Assembly: GCF_024494695.1 (NCBI RefSeq)
Contig: NZ_JANHDP010000003.1
Coordinates: 372,001 to 436,000, forward strand
Origin: Natronoarchaeum rubrum
GTDB lineage: Archaea > Halobacteriota > Halobacteria > Halobacteriales > Natronoarchaeaceae
Direction: 5' to 3'
DNA length: 64,000 bases
Below are positions 42,764 to 50,684 of this stretch, one piece after another (position 1 is the stretch's first letter; each line of letters starts with the position of its first letter). Position numbers and translations under genes: made by a program. A model generated the notes under the pieces. It saw nothing but the letters and a program-made list of their open reading frames with translations. It was not told where the DNA came from and searched no databases.

Positions 42764-43005
42764 TCCTTCTGCGGAACGAAGTAACGAAGAATGGAACGGA
42801 CGTTCTGGGATTTGCATCGGGTTCAAATTCCGATCGACTTCGTCGATCGGCGTTCGCGAACGCGATTGCGTTCGCTCACTCCCAGACGGAACACTTCTCT
42901 CGACGCAAGCCTGCGAGCGACCGCTGTGTCGAGAGCGACGTTTTCGAGAGGATATCGTCAGTCAAATTGACAATTACTATCCCGGTACCCGGTGACCACC
43001 GACGT
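42764..43005. repeat. Rearranged T-arm fragments downstream of tRNA-Glu
   Basis: Three pieces of the tRNA-Glu T-arm recur here. TCTGGGATTT (42804-42813) is an exact inverted copy of tRNA bases 42748-42757. GGGTTCAAAT (42819-42828) and CCCAGACGGA (42881-42890) are direct copies of the adjacent tRNA segments 42741-42750 and 42751-42760, but split by 52 bp. That insert holds two perfect palindromes: CCGATCGAC-TTC-GTCGATCGG (42830-42850) and GCGTTCGCGAACGC (42850-42863). Confidence 0.75.
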
Positions 43006-43215
43006 ATGCTCGGTGACGCCCTAGAGTTCGCGGCCGAACTGCTGTTCGATGCGGTGCTCGACAGGGACGACGATCGATCGCGGCTCGGCTGGGCGCTGCT
43101 GTTCGTCGGCACGGTCCTCTGTATCGGCGGATTGGCGCTCGCGGCCAACGGCCGACTGCAACTCGGCATCGCCGTGCTGGCCGTCGGCGTCGCGCTGTTC
43201 GCCATCGGCGCCTGA
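43006..43215 (+). CDS. Small membrane protein, two TM helices
   Basis: 69 residues: MLGDALEFAAELLFDAVLDR, DDDRSRLGW, then hydrophobic ALLFVGTVLCIGGLALAANG and a second segment LGIAVLAVGVALFAIGA. AATTACTA about 30 bp before the ATG may be its promoter. No family recognised. The upstream frame that runs through tRNA-Glu is rejected. Confidence 0.6.
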   Translation: MLGDALEFAAELLFDAVLDRDDDRSRLGWALLFVGTVLCIGGLALAANGRLQLGIAVLAVGVALFAIGA

Positions 43216-43315
43216 TCGCCGGCGGCGTCCGGTTTAGCCGCACGTCACCGTCCCTCAATCACGAGTTTGAAACACAACGTATTTCACTGTACCCCGGTTA
43301 CCCGAAAGTGCAGGA

Positions 43316-43389
43316 GGGCCGGTAGCTCAGTCCGGCAGAGCGTCTGACTCTTAATCAGACGGTCGCGCGTTCAAATCGCGTCCGGCCCG
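43316..43389 (+). tRNA. tRNA-Lys (anticodon CTT)
   Basis: 74 nt: acceptor GGGCCGG/CCGGCCC, discriminator G, D-arm with GGTAGCTCAG, anticodon stem TCTGA/TCAGA with loop CTCTTAA (CTT), T-arm GCGCGTTCAAATCGCGT. No intron. Confidence 0.96.
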
Positions 43390-43607
43390 CTTTCTGACGA
43401 TCACTACTAACCAATTGCCGAGCTGGTAGTTTCATCACTGACCGAGTCGGTAGTCGCTCGCGGTGACGGTGCGGCGGATCAAGGCGTACAGAAGACGTGA
43501 CGCGCCGCAAATTTATTATTCCGATCCTTTTGTAATAAAATAGGGCCGCGGTTTCGAGCCCGGTGACCAAACCTTATGTGTGTGCTCGGAGTAGGCTTCT
43601 AACAACA

Positions 43608-43988
43608 ATGGCTAACGACCATAATCCGGTCCTCGGGGCCGACGAGCGCTCAGACGAGACCGAGAGCCGCTCGCCGAACGTGGGGGAACTGCGGTGGGAA
43701 CTCGAACTGCTGGGTCACGAGCGCAGGCGGCAGGCGATCCGGATACTGGAAGGCGACGAAGCGAGCAGCCTCGCCCGGCGCGAACTCGCTCGCCGGATCG
43801 CGGCGGCCGAAACGGACGCCGCCGCACCGGACGAGAGGCTCGTTCGTCGCATCGAACTCGCGCTCCACCACAAGCACCTCCCGATGCTCGACGAGTACGG
43901 CGTCGTGGACTACGATCCGGACACCGGGCTGGCTACGTACGCGCCGTCACAGAAGTTCGAGCGGCAGGTTCTGGCCGCGGTGAAGTAA
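43608..43988 (+). CDS. DUF7344-type winged-helix regulator
   Basis: 126 residues from ATG 43608: RWELELLGHERRRQAIRILE, then IELALHHKHLPMLDEYGVVD, YDPDTGLATYAPSQKFER. The LHHKHLPMLDEYGVVDYDP block matches the other two such genes here. It carries an acidic N-terminal extension of about 35 residues. No neighbour suggests a target. Confidence 0.72.
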   Translation: MANDHNPVLGADERSDETESRSPNVGELRWELELLGHERRRQAIRILEGDEASSLARRELARRIAAAETDAAAPDERLVRRIELALHHKHLPMLDEYGVVDYDPDTGLATYAPSQKFERQVLAAVK

Positions 43989-44084
43989 CGCTGCCGCCGT
44001 GGTTCAGCGACGCTCGACATCGAACTCGATCGCGTCTCGACGCCGTCGTACATTGTAGATCGACGAACAGTAGTCCTGACCGGC

Positions 44085-44186
44085 GTGTCCGACTTCGAGA
44101 CGGACGGGTGCTGTGGTAGCGAGCTCAAAACGCAGCAGGACGCCAACGCCGCGCAAAAGGAGGACTGCTACCCGACCTGCGAGTAG
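44085..44186 (+). CDS. Possible 33-aa cysteine-rich microprotein
   Basis: From GTG 44085: MSDFETDGCCGSELKTQQDA, then NAAQKEDCYPTCE. It has four cysteines (an adjacent pair and a C-x3-C) and a strongly acidic haloarchaeal composition. It ends 1 bp before the guaB stop. Composition fits a small zinc- or redox-active protein better than chance, but the promoter is weak. Confidence 0.4.
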   Translation: MSDFETDGCCGSELKTQQDANAAQKEDCYPTCE

Positions 44187-45686
44187 TTACTCGTCGGGGC
44201 TGTAGTTCGGCGCCTCGTCCGTGATGACGACGTCGTGGGCGTGGCTCTCGCGCTGGCCGGCGCCCGAGACGCGGACGAACTCGGCGCGCTGCTTGAACTC
44301 GGGGATCGTCTCCGCGCCGACGTAGCCCATTCCGCTCTGCATCCCGCCGGTGAGCTGGTGGAGCTCGCTGGCGAGGCTGCCCTTGTACGGCGTCGCCGCC
44401 TCGACACCTTCGGGGACGTACTCGTCTTCCTCGTCGGGTTCCTCTTTCAGGTAGCGGTTGTCGTCGTCGTCGCCGGCGGACATCGCGCCGACCGACCCCA
44501 TCCCGCGGTACTGCTTGTACTTCTTGCCGTTCATCGTGACGACGCGGCCCGGCGCCTCGTCGGTGCCCGCGAAGTACGAGCCCAGCATCACGGCGTCGGC
44601 GCCGGCCGCGATTGCCTTGATCGCGTCGCCGGAGTAGCGGATGCCGCCGTCCGCGATGACGGGCACGTCGTGCTGTGCGGCGACGTCGGCGACCTGCGTG
44701 ACCGCGGTGATCTGGGGCATCCCGGCGCCGCTGACGACGCGGGTGGTACAGATCGAGCCCGGCCCGATGCCGACCTTCAGCCCGTCCGCGAAGTCGACGA
44801 GTTCGGCCGCGGCCTCGCGCGTGCCGATGTTGCCGACGACGACGTCGGCGTCGACCTGCTCTTTGATCTCGCGGGACCCCTCGACGACGTTCCGATTGTG
44901 GGCGTGGGCGGTGTCGATGAAGAGCACGTCGGCGCCGGCCTCGTCGGCGGCGACGGCGCGCTCGAGGTTGAACGGGCCGACCGCGACGCCGCAGCGCAGG
45001 CGGCCGTTCTCGTCGCGGGCCGCGTCGCCGTACTCGCGGCGCTGGAGGATCCCCTGCATCGTGACGAGGCCCGACAGGCGGTTCTCGTCGTCGACGACGG
45101 GGACGCGCTCGATCTTGTGCTCGTACATCAGTTCGAGCGCCTCGCGCGCGGTGACGTCCTGGGGCGCCGTGATGACCTCGTCGGTCATCGCCTCGCGGAC
45201 CTCGTCGTGCTCGCCGACTTCGAGGTACGGGCGGATGTCCGTTCCCGAGATGATCCCGAGCACCTCGCCGTCGTCGTCGACGACGGGGGCGCCGCTGACG
45301 CCCTCTCCTTCCATCATCGCGTCGACCTCGCGGACGGTCTGGCCGGGCTCGGCCGTGACGACGTCGCGGATGATCAGCTCGTCGGCGCGCTTGACCTGCT
45401 CGATCTCCTCGACCATCCGGTCGAGATCGAGGTTACGGTGGACGACGCCCAGCCCGCCCTGGCGGGCCATCGCGATCGCCATGTCGCTCTCGGTGACGGT
45501 GTCCATCGCCGCCGAGAGCACGGGGACGTTCAACTCGACGTTACGCGAGACTCGCGTGCCGAGATCGGCTTCGTCGGGTTCGACGGTGCTCTCCTTGGGG
45601 CGGAGCAGCACGTCGTCGAACGTCAGTGCTTCCGGTACGCGGAGTTTCTCCGAGAATGGACCGTCGTCTGGAACGTCGTTCGCCAT
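44187..45686 (-). CDS. guaB: IMP dehydrogenase
   Basis: Oxidises IMP to XMP, committing to guanine nucleotides. 499 residues: LTFDDVLLRPKESTVEPDEA, two CBS domains at about 105-215 (VVDDDGEVLGIISGTDIRPY, VPVVDDENRLSGLVTMQGIL), the catalytic loop GPGSICTTRVVSG (Cys313), ADGGIRYSGDAIKAIAAGAD, and GSYFAGTDEAPG. The ATG at 45686 precedes the first conserved block. A purine transport and salvage pair lies at 61.5-63.7 kb. Confidence 0.96.
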   Translation of the reverse strand: MANDVPDDGPFSEKLRVPEALTFDDVLLRPKESTVEPDEADLGTRVSRNVELNVPVLSAAMDTVTESDMAIAMARQGGLGVVHRNLDLDRMVEEIEQVKRADELIIRDVVTAEPGQTVREVDAMMEGEGVSGAPVVDDDGEVLGIISGTDIRPYLEVGEHDEVREAMTDEVITAPQDVTAREALELMYEHKIERVPVVDDENRLSGLVTMQGILQRREYGDAARDENGRLRCGVAVGPFNLERAVAADEAGADVLFIDTAHAHNRNVVEGSREIKEQVDADVVVGNIGTREAAAELVDFADGLKVGIGPGSICTTRVVSGAGMPQITAVTQVADVAAQHDVPVIADGGIRYSGDAIKAIAAGADAVMLGSYFAGTDEAPGRVVTMNGKKYKQYRGMGSVGAMSAGDDDDNRYLKEEPDEEDEYVPEGVEAATPYKGSLASELHQLTGGMQSGMGYVGAETIPEFKQRAEFVRVSGAGQRESHAHDVVITDEAPNYSPDE

Positions 45687-46130
45687 GTCAGTGGTCCGCC
45701 GCGGCGATTCAAAAACGTTGCGAGACGGCGTTCCGCTGGGGATTGCTGCCATCCCGAGGCTGCACTGGCAGGCGGTCGCTCACCGCCCCGATAGACGAAC
45801 GTCCACGCATCGGTGTACGAAGTTGAACATCGACGAGAGTATCCGGCCGCAGCGGGCGTTTCGGGGCGTGTGGCCGCGTCTCACGGAACGTTTATTGCTC
45901 CACCTGATAGATTATGTAGTATGGACGTCGCCAGTTCCATCGCAGCCAGCACCGCTGGTCAGCCGCGCGCGGACGCAGGCCGCTGTTTTACAGGTGCGAT
46001 GGAGAATAAACTGGCGACAAACTGGTGGAACGGCGCGAACGGGGTCGCCGACGCAGCGAGCGTCCGGGCGGGACCGCACCGCGGCGCAGACCATCCACGG
46101 GCCGGAGGGCACGGCCATCCGTCGTGAGCG
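45687..46130. other. 444-bp region holding a promoter and one doubtful small gene
   Basis: The first ~200 bp appear empty apart from the guaB promoter area. TTTATTGC at 45891-45898 is a good TATA box placed 27 bp before ATG 45921. From there a 68-codon frame runs to 46127, ending 3 bp before the DUF5794 ATG. Confidence 0.5.
45921..46127 (+). CDS. Doubtful 68-aa leader ORF before DUF5794
   Basis: MDVASSIAASTAGQPRADAG, then RCFTGAMENKLATNWWNGAN and a His/Gly-rich end. The TATA spacing is ideal for a leaderless start at this ATG, but the composition is basic (few Asp/Glu, many Arg/His), unlike real proteins in this genome. It could be a short leader peptide or simply the untranslated leader of DUF5794. 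Confidence 0.35.
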   Translation: MDVASSIAASTAGQPRADAGRCFTGAMENKLATNWWNGANGVADAASVRAGPHRGADHPRAGGHGHPS

Positions 46131-47078
46131 ATGAGTAGCTCTCAACACCCGGTCGCCCTGGAGATCGAGCGATTAGTCGGCGGCTCGACCAGGCTCCTCG
46201 CGACTGTCATGTTCCTGCCGCTGCTGGACGGCATCTTCCCCGCGCTCGTGCTCGCGGGCGCGCTGGACTCGACGGCCGGCATCCTGCAGGTCGGCCTGCT
46301 GGTGTTCGGCGGCAGCGCAACCGTGGCGGTCATCCTCGCGGAGATGGACGGCGGCCCCCGCGAGCAGGCGACGAACGTGCTGCTGGTCGGGATCCCGCTG
46401 CTCGTGCTCGCGGCCGTCGAGGCCGCGATGGCGCCGACGATCGAGAGCGTTCTCGAAATGGTGATCTTCGAGCGCTTCGCCGCGCTGGTGATCCTCGCCG
46501 TCGCGGCCCAGACGGCCAGCGCCCGCATCGGCGAGGTCCTGCCGCGACCGGCGGTCATCGTCGGCCTCGGCCTGTTCGCCAGCCTCGACGTCGGCGGCCT
46601 GGAGGTCGCGCTGGTGACCGACCCCGAACTGGTCGCCCGCGGCGTCGCCGCAGCCGGCGTCGGCGTCGGCTTCGCGCTGCTGGTCGCGCTGCTGGCGCCG
46701 ACGCTGCGCGAACTGGTCCACCTCGATCGGTTCCGCTTCGGCAGCGCCGTCGCGCTGGGTCTGCTCCCGCTGTCGCTGCTGGGCTACCCGTTCGGCGACT
46801 ACGCGCCGCTGGCGGTGCTCGGACTGACGACGCTGTTCGCGCTCGACCCGAACGCCGAGCCCCCGAGCGACGCGGCGGTCGAGTCGTCGTCGCCGAGCGA
46901 GGACGGGACGGAACGACCGCGACGGACGCCCGACGAGGTCGGCGGAACCGACGACCACCCGCTCGCCTCCGCGAGCCCGCAGGTCCCCGACGGCGGCGAG
47001 CGCGACCGCGTCTGGGACACCGTCGGCGCCGACGACGCCGAAGACGGGCCGGGCGAGAGCCGCGAGCCCTGGCTCTGA
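46131..47078 (+). CDS. DUF5794 membrane protein
   Basis: 315 residues, about seven hydrophobic segments in the first 235 residues (LLATVMFLPLLDGIFPALVL, ILQVGLLVFGGSATVAVILA, ATNVLLVGIPLLVLAAVEAA, AVALGLLPLSLLGYPFG), then an acidic cytoplasmic tail. I recognise the start SSSQHPVALEIERLVGGSTR as haloarchaeal DUF5794. Function unknown. It is followed by the DUF5795 gene, a pairing I recall from other haloarchaea. Confidence 0.8.
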   Translation: MSSSQHPVALEIERLVGGSTRLLATVMFLPLLDGIFPALVLAGALDSTAGILQVGLLVFGGSATVAVILAEMDGGPREQATNVLLVGIPLLVLAAVEAAMAPTIESVLEMVIFERFAALVILAVAAQTASARIGEVLPRPAVIVGLGLFASLDVGGLEVALVTDPELVARGVAAAGVGVGFALLVALLAPTLRELVHLDRFRFGSAVALGLLPLSLLGYPFGDYAPLAVLGLTTLFALDPNAEPPSDAAVESSSPSEDGTERPRRTPDEVGGTDDHPLASASPQVPDGGERDRVWDTVGADDAEDGPGESREPWL

Positions 47079-47148
47079 CGCCGCGCGGCGTCGCGGCGCC
47101 GCGACGCGGTTCCAAGACTTTACACGCGCGCTCCCCTTTCGTGGAGCC

Positions 47149-47376
47149 ATGAGCGAGAACCGCGTCGTTCAGGGCCGGATGGTCACGCCACGGAGCCTCG
47201 CCGAACTGATCGAGGACGGCGACGTCATGGACGCCGAAGCGATCGAGGAAGCCGACCGCCAGTGTCCCGACTGCGACGGCGACGTGCTCGAAGTCGTCTA
47301 CATGCCCGGCGTCACCGAACTCGTCACGGGCCGGAAGTGCCAGGACTGCGACTGGTCAGAGACCGATCGGGAGTAA
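47149..47376 (+). CDS. DUF5795 zinc-ribbon protein
   Basis: 75 residues: MSENRVVQGRMVTPRSLAEL then CPDCDGDVLEVVYMPG and GRKCQDCDWSETDRE. Two CxxC knuckles form a zinc ribbon. I recognise the DUF5795 type. It ends 46 bp before tRNA-Trp. Confidence 0.82.
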   Translation: MSENRVVQGRMVTPRSLAELIEDGDVMDAEAIEEADRQCPDCDGDVLEVVYMPGVTELVTGRKCQDCDWSETDRE

Positions 47377-47460
47377 TCCGAATCGAAACCACTTTAGGGC
47401 GGTCGGGCCAACGAAATTCCGAGGGGTCGTGGCCAAGTCCGGGATGGCGACTGACTCCAG

Positions 47461-47559
47461 AGATATCCGCCCGGTGACGAACTCCACTGATATGCCGAGC
47501 GGGCGACTGATCATCGCTCGCGACGACGACGCTCTGGAGTACCGAGGCGATTCGGAGAT
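47461..47559 (+). ncRNA. Intron of tRNA-Trp with box C/D-like guide
   Basis: GTGACGA (47474-47480) resembles box C, CTGA at 47487-47490 and 47507-47510 are D-type boxes, and CTCTGGAGT at 47532-47540 can pair with the anticodon loop. In Haloferax volcanii the tRNA-Trp intron guides 2'-O-methylation of C34 and U39; the same job is inferred here. Exact box assignment is uncertain. Confidence 0.6.
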
Positions 47560-47573
47560 ATCAGTCGATCGGG

Positions 47574-47589
47574 GGTTCAAATCCCTCCG
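47574..47589 (+). repeat. Candidate attachment repeat in the tRNA-Trp 3' end
   Basis: GGTTCAAATCCCTCCG is repeated exactly at 49748-49763. It covers the T-loop and T-stem of the tRNA, a typical integrase crossover region. Confidence 0.5.
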
Positions 47590-47654
47590 ACCCCACTTGA
47601 AATAAAAAGGGCGTGGACGGTTTTACCACGTTCTCGACACTACTTCCATAGAGG

Positions 47655-47906
47655 GTGGTCTGCGTGACGATCGCCCCCTGGTCGTCACCCTCCAGTACCG
47701 ACTGTCTTCACTGCGAAGGCCACGTCTCGGGCGATTTCCGGCGTGTCTACGGCGACGAAGACGATCAGGCCCACCGCTGCCCACGCTGCGATACGTGGGT
47801 GCGGATCTTCGAGGGGAGCGCCGCCGGACTCGACGTGCGGACGCCGGACCCGGAAACGTCGCCCGGGCGTCACGGAAGCGATGCTGCCGAGGGGTGGTCG
47901 GCGTGA
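47655..47906 (+). CDS. DUF7563-like zinc-finger protein
   Basis: 83 residues with two CxxC pairs: STDCLHCEGHVSGDFRRVYG and HRCPRCDTWVRIFEGSAA. I know this zinc finger from haloarchaeal integrative elements, usually beside the next gene type. Start codon GTG 47655, or GTG 47664, about 27-35 bp after TTTTACC. Its TGA overlaps the next start (GTGA). It is the only apparently intact accessory gene of the element. Confidence 0.6.
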   Translation: MVCVTIAPWSSPSSTDCLHCEGHVSGDFRRVYGDEDDQAHRCPRCDTWVRIFEGSAAGLDVRTPDPETSPGRHGSDAAEGWSA

Positions 47907-48380
47907 GTACTCCGACGAGTCGCCCGGTCAGCTCGAAGCGCGCAGGCGAGCGCGCCGAGGGCAACGTGATCGACGCGGTGCCCGAGCTGCCCTACCTTCC
48001 GGACACCGAGGTCGAACACGCCGATGCCGAAGTCGAGACGACGATATCGCCCCGACCGTCGCGCTGCCAGTCGTCGAACAGGGAACGCTCGTCGAGATCA
48101 AGAGCGCGATGGTTCGCCTCGACAGCGGTGGGACGGGGTGGTTCTACCTCCGACGCGAGCAACACGAACAGGTCCGCGCCGACGCTGGCGTGTACCTGTT
48201 TGCCGTCTGCGAGCCGACGCCCGACCGGGCGATCCTCGCGCTGAAGATCGTCGCGGCGAGATCGTGAGTTCCTGGCGTCGCGCCGGTCCCGATCGCCCCG
48301 AGTACACTCAGCTGCGCTGGGGCCGGATCTTCGATCGCGGCGAGATCGGCACCGGTCCTGACGGTGATCTGCATGTCTGA
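47903..48380 (+). pseudogene. Frameshifted element gene (EIKS-motif protein)
   Basis: Three reading frames are needed. Frame 1 from GTG 47903 gives a start VSTPTSRPVSSKRAGERAEG and VPELPYLPDTEVEHADAEVE. After about 48037 frame 2 gives VALPVVEQGTLVEIKSAMVR, GWFYLRREQHEQVRADAGVY, LFAVCEPTPDRAILALKIVA. After about 48255 frame 3 gives EIVSSWRRAGPDRPEYTQLR and WGRIFDRGEIG. Joined, they make one continuous protein of a kind common in haloarchaeal proviruses. The two shifts make it a pseudogene or a site of sequencing error. Confidence 0.65.
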
Positions 48381-48392
48381 GGGGACAAAGAG

Positions 48393-48539
48393 TTATTCAC
48401 TCTCAGATGTGCGGTCGGTCCTGAAGTACCCGTATCCAATCAATAGTTCCAACGCGAGCACACCCACAGAGGCCTCAGTAGCGTACTTGATGCCGATTCC
48501 AAGCAGGAGGAGAAAGTTCGCTGCTAACAGATTACTTAA
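48393..48539 (-). pseudogene. Start-less fragment of a membrane protein
   Basis: Reading the minus strand after an in-frame stop gives LSNLLAANFLLLLGIGIKYA, TEASVGVLALELLIGYGYFR, TDRTSESE and a stop: two hydrophobic segments, 48 codons. No ATG, GTG or TTG begins it, although a strong TTTTATATA box lies just upstream. The surrounding 48.38-48.60 kb is much more AT-rich than the chromosome. It is probably the remains of a gene transcribed after the pilin. Confidence 0.4.
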
Positions 48540-48583
48540 TTAGTCTAGTTTAGACTGCACTATATAAAAGAAAGAAATGACGG

Positions 48584-49075
48584 TTAGATCTCGTAGTCGT
48601 GATCGCTAATCACGTTCGACGAACTTCCGTCAGAAGATTCCCAGATGAGTTCTAGGGTGCCACTGCTCGAGATATCATTACTCGTTTTCATCTGTCCGGA
48701 CGTGTAGTCGCTGCTAGACGCAGTCCAGGTACTCGAATCATTATTCAGTGCAAGGACAACATCTCCGGAGGTATACGAACTACCTCCAAGGGTCCAAGAA
48801 GTCCCAGACTGTGTAACGGAAATTTGACTGGGGCTTTCAACGGTGTCGCCACCACCATGGGAGAGACCAACGACAGCAACATCGGTACCACTGTGGGTCT
48901 CTAGAGTGTTATCCCATTCCCACTGCACTTGCGGTGCTGATTCCTGACTGCCACCGATGTCAAGGACAAACGCCCCAATCACGGCGGCGAGAATCACGGT
49001 AATTGCCACCATGAGAATAACGCCGATAACCGGCGACACGGCGTCATCGTCCGTGAATAGCTGTTTGAGTTTCAT
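48584..49075 (-). CDS. Type IV pilin-like protein (archaeal DUF1628 N-terminus)
   Basis: 163 residues. The N-terminus MKLKQLFTDDDAVSPVIGVI followed by LMVAITVILAAVIGAFVLDI is the archaeal pilin signal: a cleavage region before AVSPVIG, then the hydrophobic helix that forms the pilus core. The rest is Ser/Thr/Gly-rich beta (SGTSWTLGGSSYTSGDVV). It should be processed by the prepilin peptidase and assembled or displayed on the surface. Base composition is lower in GC than neighbours. It lies inside the putative tRNA-Trp element, so it may be cargo. Confidence 0.8.
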   Translation of the reverse strand: MKLKQLFTDDDAVSPVIGVILMVAITVILAAVIGAFVLDIGGSQESAPQVQWEWDNTLETHSGTDVAVVGLSHGGGDTVESPSQISVTQSGTSWTLGGSSYTSGDVVLALNNDSSTWTASSSDYTSGQMKTSNDISSSGTLELIWESSDGSSSNVISDHDYEI

Positions 49076-49301
49076 TGTTTTCGTTTGTCCCGCCGGCAGG
49101 CGACAGCTAAGGACTTCCCACGAGCATCCATTGCCTGTGGTGAGACGATGGAAATGGTGTTGCCATCTCCCCGCCTCGGCGTCCTCGTGTCGTGGCCCCG
49201 GCGTTACCAGTCCAATACCATCTATGCGTAATAAATCCATCCCTAACTTTGACTGTCTGGCAAGAGAACAAATTAATCAGAGATTAAACCGCTAACAAAT
49301 C

Positions 49302-49713
49302 ATGGACAAAATTCCTTTTGTTACGGACGCCGATCTTTCCAGAACGTACGACAGCGGGCGTACGAAGATCCGTACGACCGAATCGAGGACTATCGCCGGG
49401 TGATCGACTACGCCGAGCATCCAACCGCGGTTCGCAGGCGATCGCCACCGCGCTGGAGCTGCCGCGCGGCCGGATTCGGCCGTGGGTCGACGGCGACGCG
49501 AAACCCGACCCGATGCGCGGCGTCGAGATCGAGGATAAGCGGATGCTGCAGGTTGCCGAACAGCGCTCGCCGGAGTACCTGGACGAGCTGGCTGCGCTGT
49601 TCGAGGACGTGGCAGGCGAGCCCGTGTCCGTCTCGGCGACGAACATCTACCTTTCTGCCGCGAACAAGTTCGCGAGCGGCAGGTACGTCGACGAGGAGGA
49701 TTTGAACATTTGA
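49302..49713 (+). pseudogene. Frameshifted element gene (HTH-like protein)
   Basis: ATG 49302 gives MDKIPFVTDADLS. After about 49338 a second frame gives FQNVRQRAYEDPYDRIEDYR and RVIDYAEHPT; after about 49430 a third gives SQAIATALELPRGRIRPWVD, GDAKPDPMRGVEIEDKRMLQ and a C-terminus ending VDEEDLNI. Joined, these make a protein type I know from haloarchaeal mobile elements (ALELPRGRIRPWVDG). A GATTAAACC box lies about 20 bp upstream of the ATG. At least two shifts are present. Confidence 0.65.
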
Positions 49714-49747
49714 ACCACGCGAGACGAGCGAAACGAGTCTTGCACCA

Positions 49748-49763
49748 GGTTCAAATCCCTCCG
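49748..49763 (+). repeat. tRNA-Trp 3'-end repeat (candidate distal att site)
   Basis: GGTTCAAATCCCTCCG is an exact copy of 47574-47589 in tRNA-Trp, and the next seven bases agree at five. It is preceded by an inverted GGATTTGAAC (49698-49707) and a palindrome-like AGACGAGCGAAACGAGTCT. Confidence 0.5.
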
Positions 49764-49854
49764 CTCCCGCTGACGTTTTCGCGAACACCACGGCGAACAC
49801 CCCGCGCATAGTTCCACCGCGCAAGTCGAGCGTAGCGGGATGTCACATCCTGAA

Positions 49855-50684
49855 TCAGTTCCGCTCGGGATCGTCGGTGCGTCCCAGACCAGTCGCCATC
49901 AGTCGGCGGGCGATCACGACGATGCCGTTCTCGAAGCCCTTGCCGAACACGGCTTTCTCCTTTGTTCGCCGCGGACGTTGGCCTGCTGGGTCGTGCTGAC
50001 CAGGATCGCGCTGCGGTCGACGAGCAGGAGCTGGCTGATCGAGACCGTGTCGGTCGGGTCCTCTTCGAGTTCGGAGAGCCACTCGAGCTCCGAGACGAAC
50101 ACTTCGACCTCCGGCATCGCTTCGTTGACCCTGTCGCGCAACGTCTCCGACACCGTGCCGACGAGAACGGTCGTTCCGCGATCGCGCGCCGCGCGAAGTT
50201 GATCGAAGAGGTCGTCGGTGAGCTTTCGCTCGTCGCCGAGGACCAGTACGATCTCCTCGTCGGCGTCCTCGAACAGCGACTTGGTGCGGTTCCGGATCGC
50301 CGCCGATCCGGAGAGCGACCAGACTTCGTGAGACACCTCTTCGTCCTCGTCCTCCAGCGACACGGCGTCGATCGCCGACAGCGAGTCGGCGAGTTTCTCC
50401 GTGCGGGACTCGAACTCCTCTCGTAACGTCGCGGCCGCCTCGTCGATCTTGACGGCCCGGTACTGCTGGGGGTTCGAGTGCTGGATTTCGACCAGCCCTT
50501 TGGCCTCCAGCACCCGGATCGCGTCGTAGACGCGCGTTCGCGGGACGTCGGAGACGTCACTGATGTCTTTCGCGGTGGCTTTCGGCAACCGAGATAGCGC
50601 GACGAAGCTCTTTGCCTCGTACTCTTTCAGTCCCAACTGCTGGAGCAACTCCACAGACTGCTCGTGACTCGAAATATCCTTCAT
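49855..50684 (-). pseudogene. TrmB-family regulator with C-terminal frameshift
   Basis: From ATG 50684 (MKDISSHEQSVELLQQLGLK): a winged helix EYEAKSFVALSRLPKATAKD, ISDVSDVPRTRVYDAIRVLE, a coiled coil and an effector domain to ISQLLLVDRSAILVSTTQQA. The frame then runs on wrongly to 49914. Another frame supplies the expected end TKEKAVFGKGFENGIVVIAR, RLMATGLGRTDDPERN (stop at 49855). One base appears lost near 49960-49970. The N-terminal domain is intact, so it could still bind DNA. Confidence 0.7.

Larger units (their letters stand above)
47423..47595 (+). tRNA. Intron-containing tRNA-Trp (anticodon CCA)
   Basis: Exons 47423-47460 and 47560-47595 give a 74-nt tRNA: acceptor GGGGTCG/CGACCCC, discriminator A, anticodon stem ACTGA/TCAGT, loop CTCCAG-A with CCA, T-arm GGGGGTTCAAATCCCTC. 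The 99-nt intron sits after position 37, the classic archaeal site. It contains TCTGGAGT (about 47533-47540), complementary to the anticodon loop ACTCCAGA, and CTGA boxes, consistent with the known haloarchaeal intron-encoded box C/D guide. CACTTTAGGG about 28 bp upstream is the likely TATA box. Confidence 0.95.
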
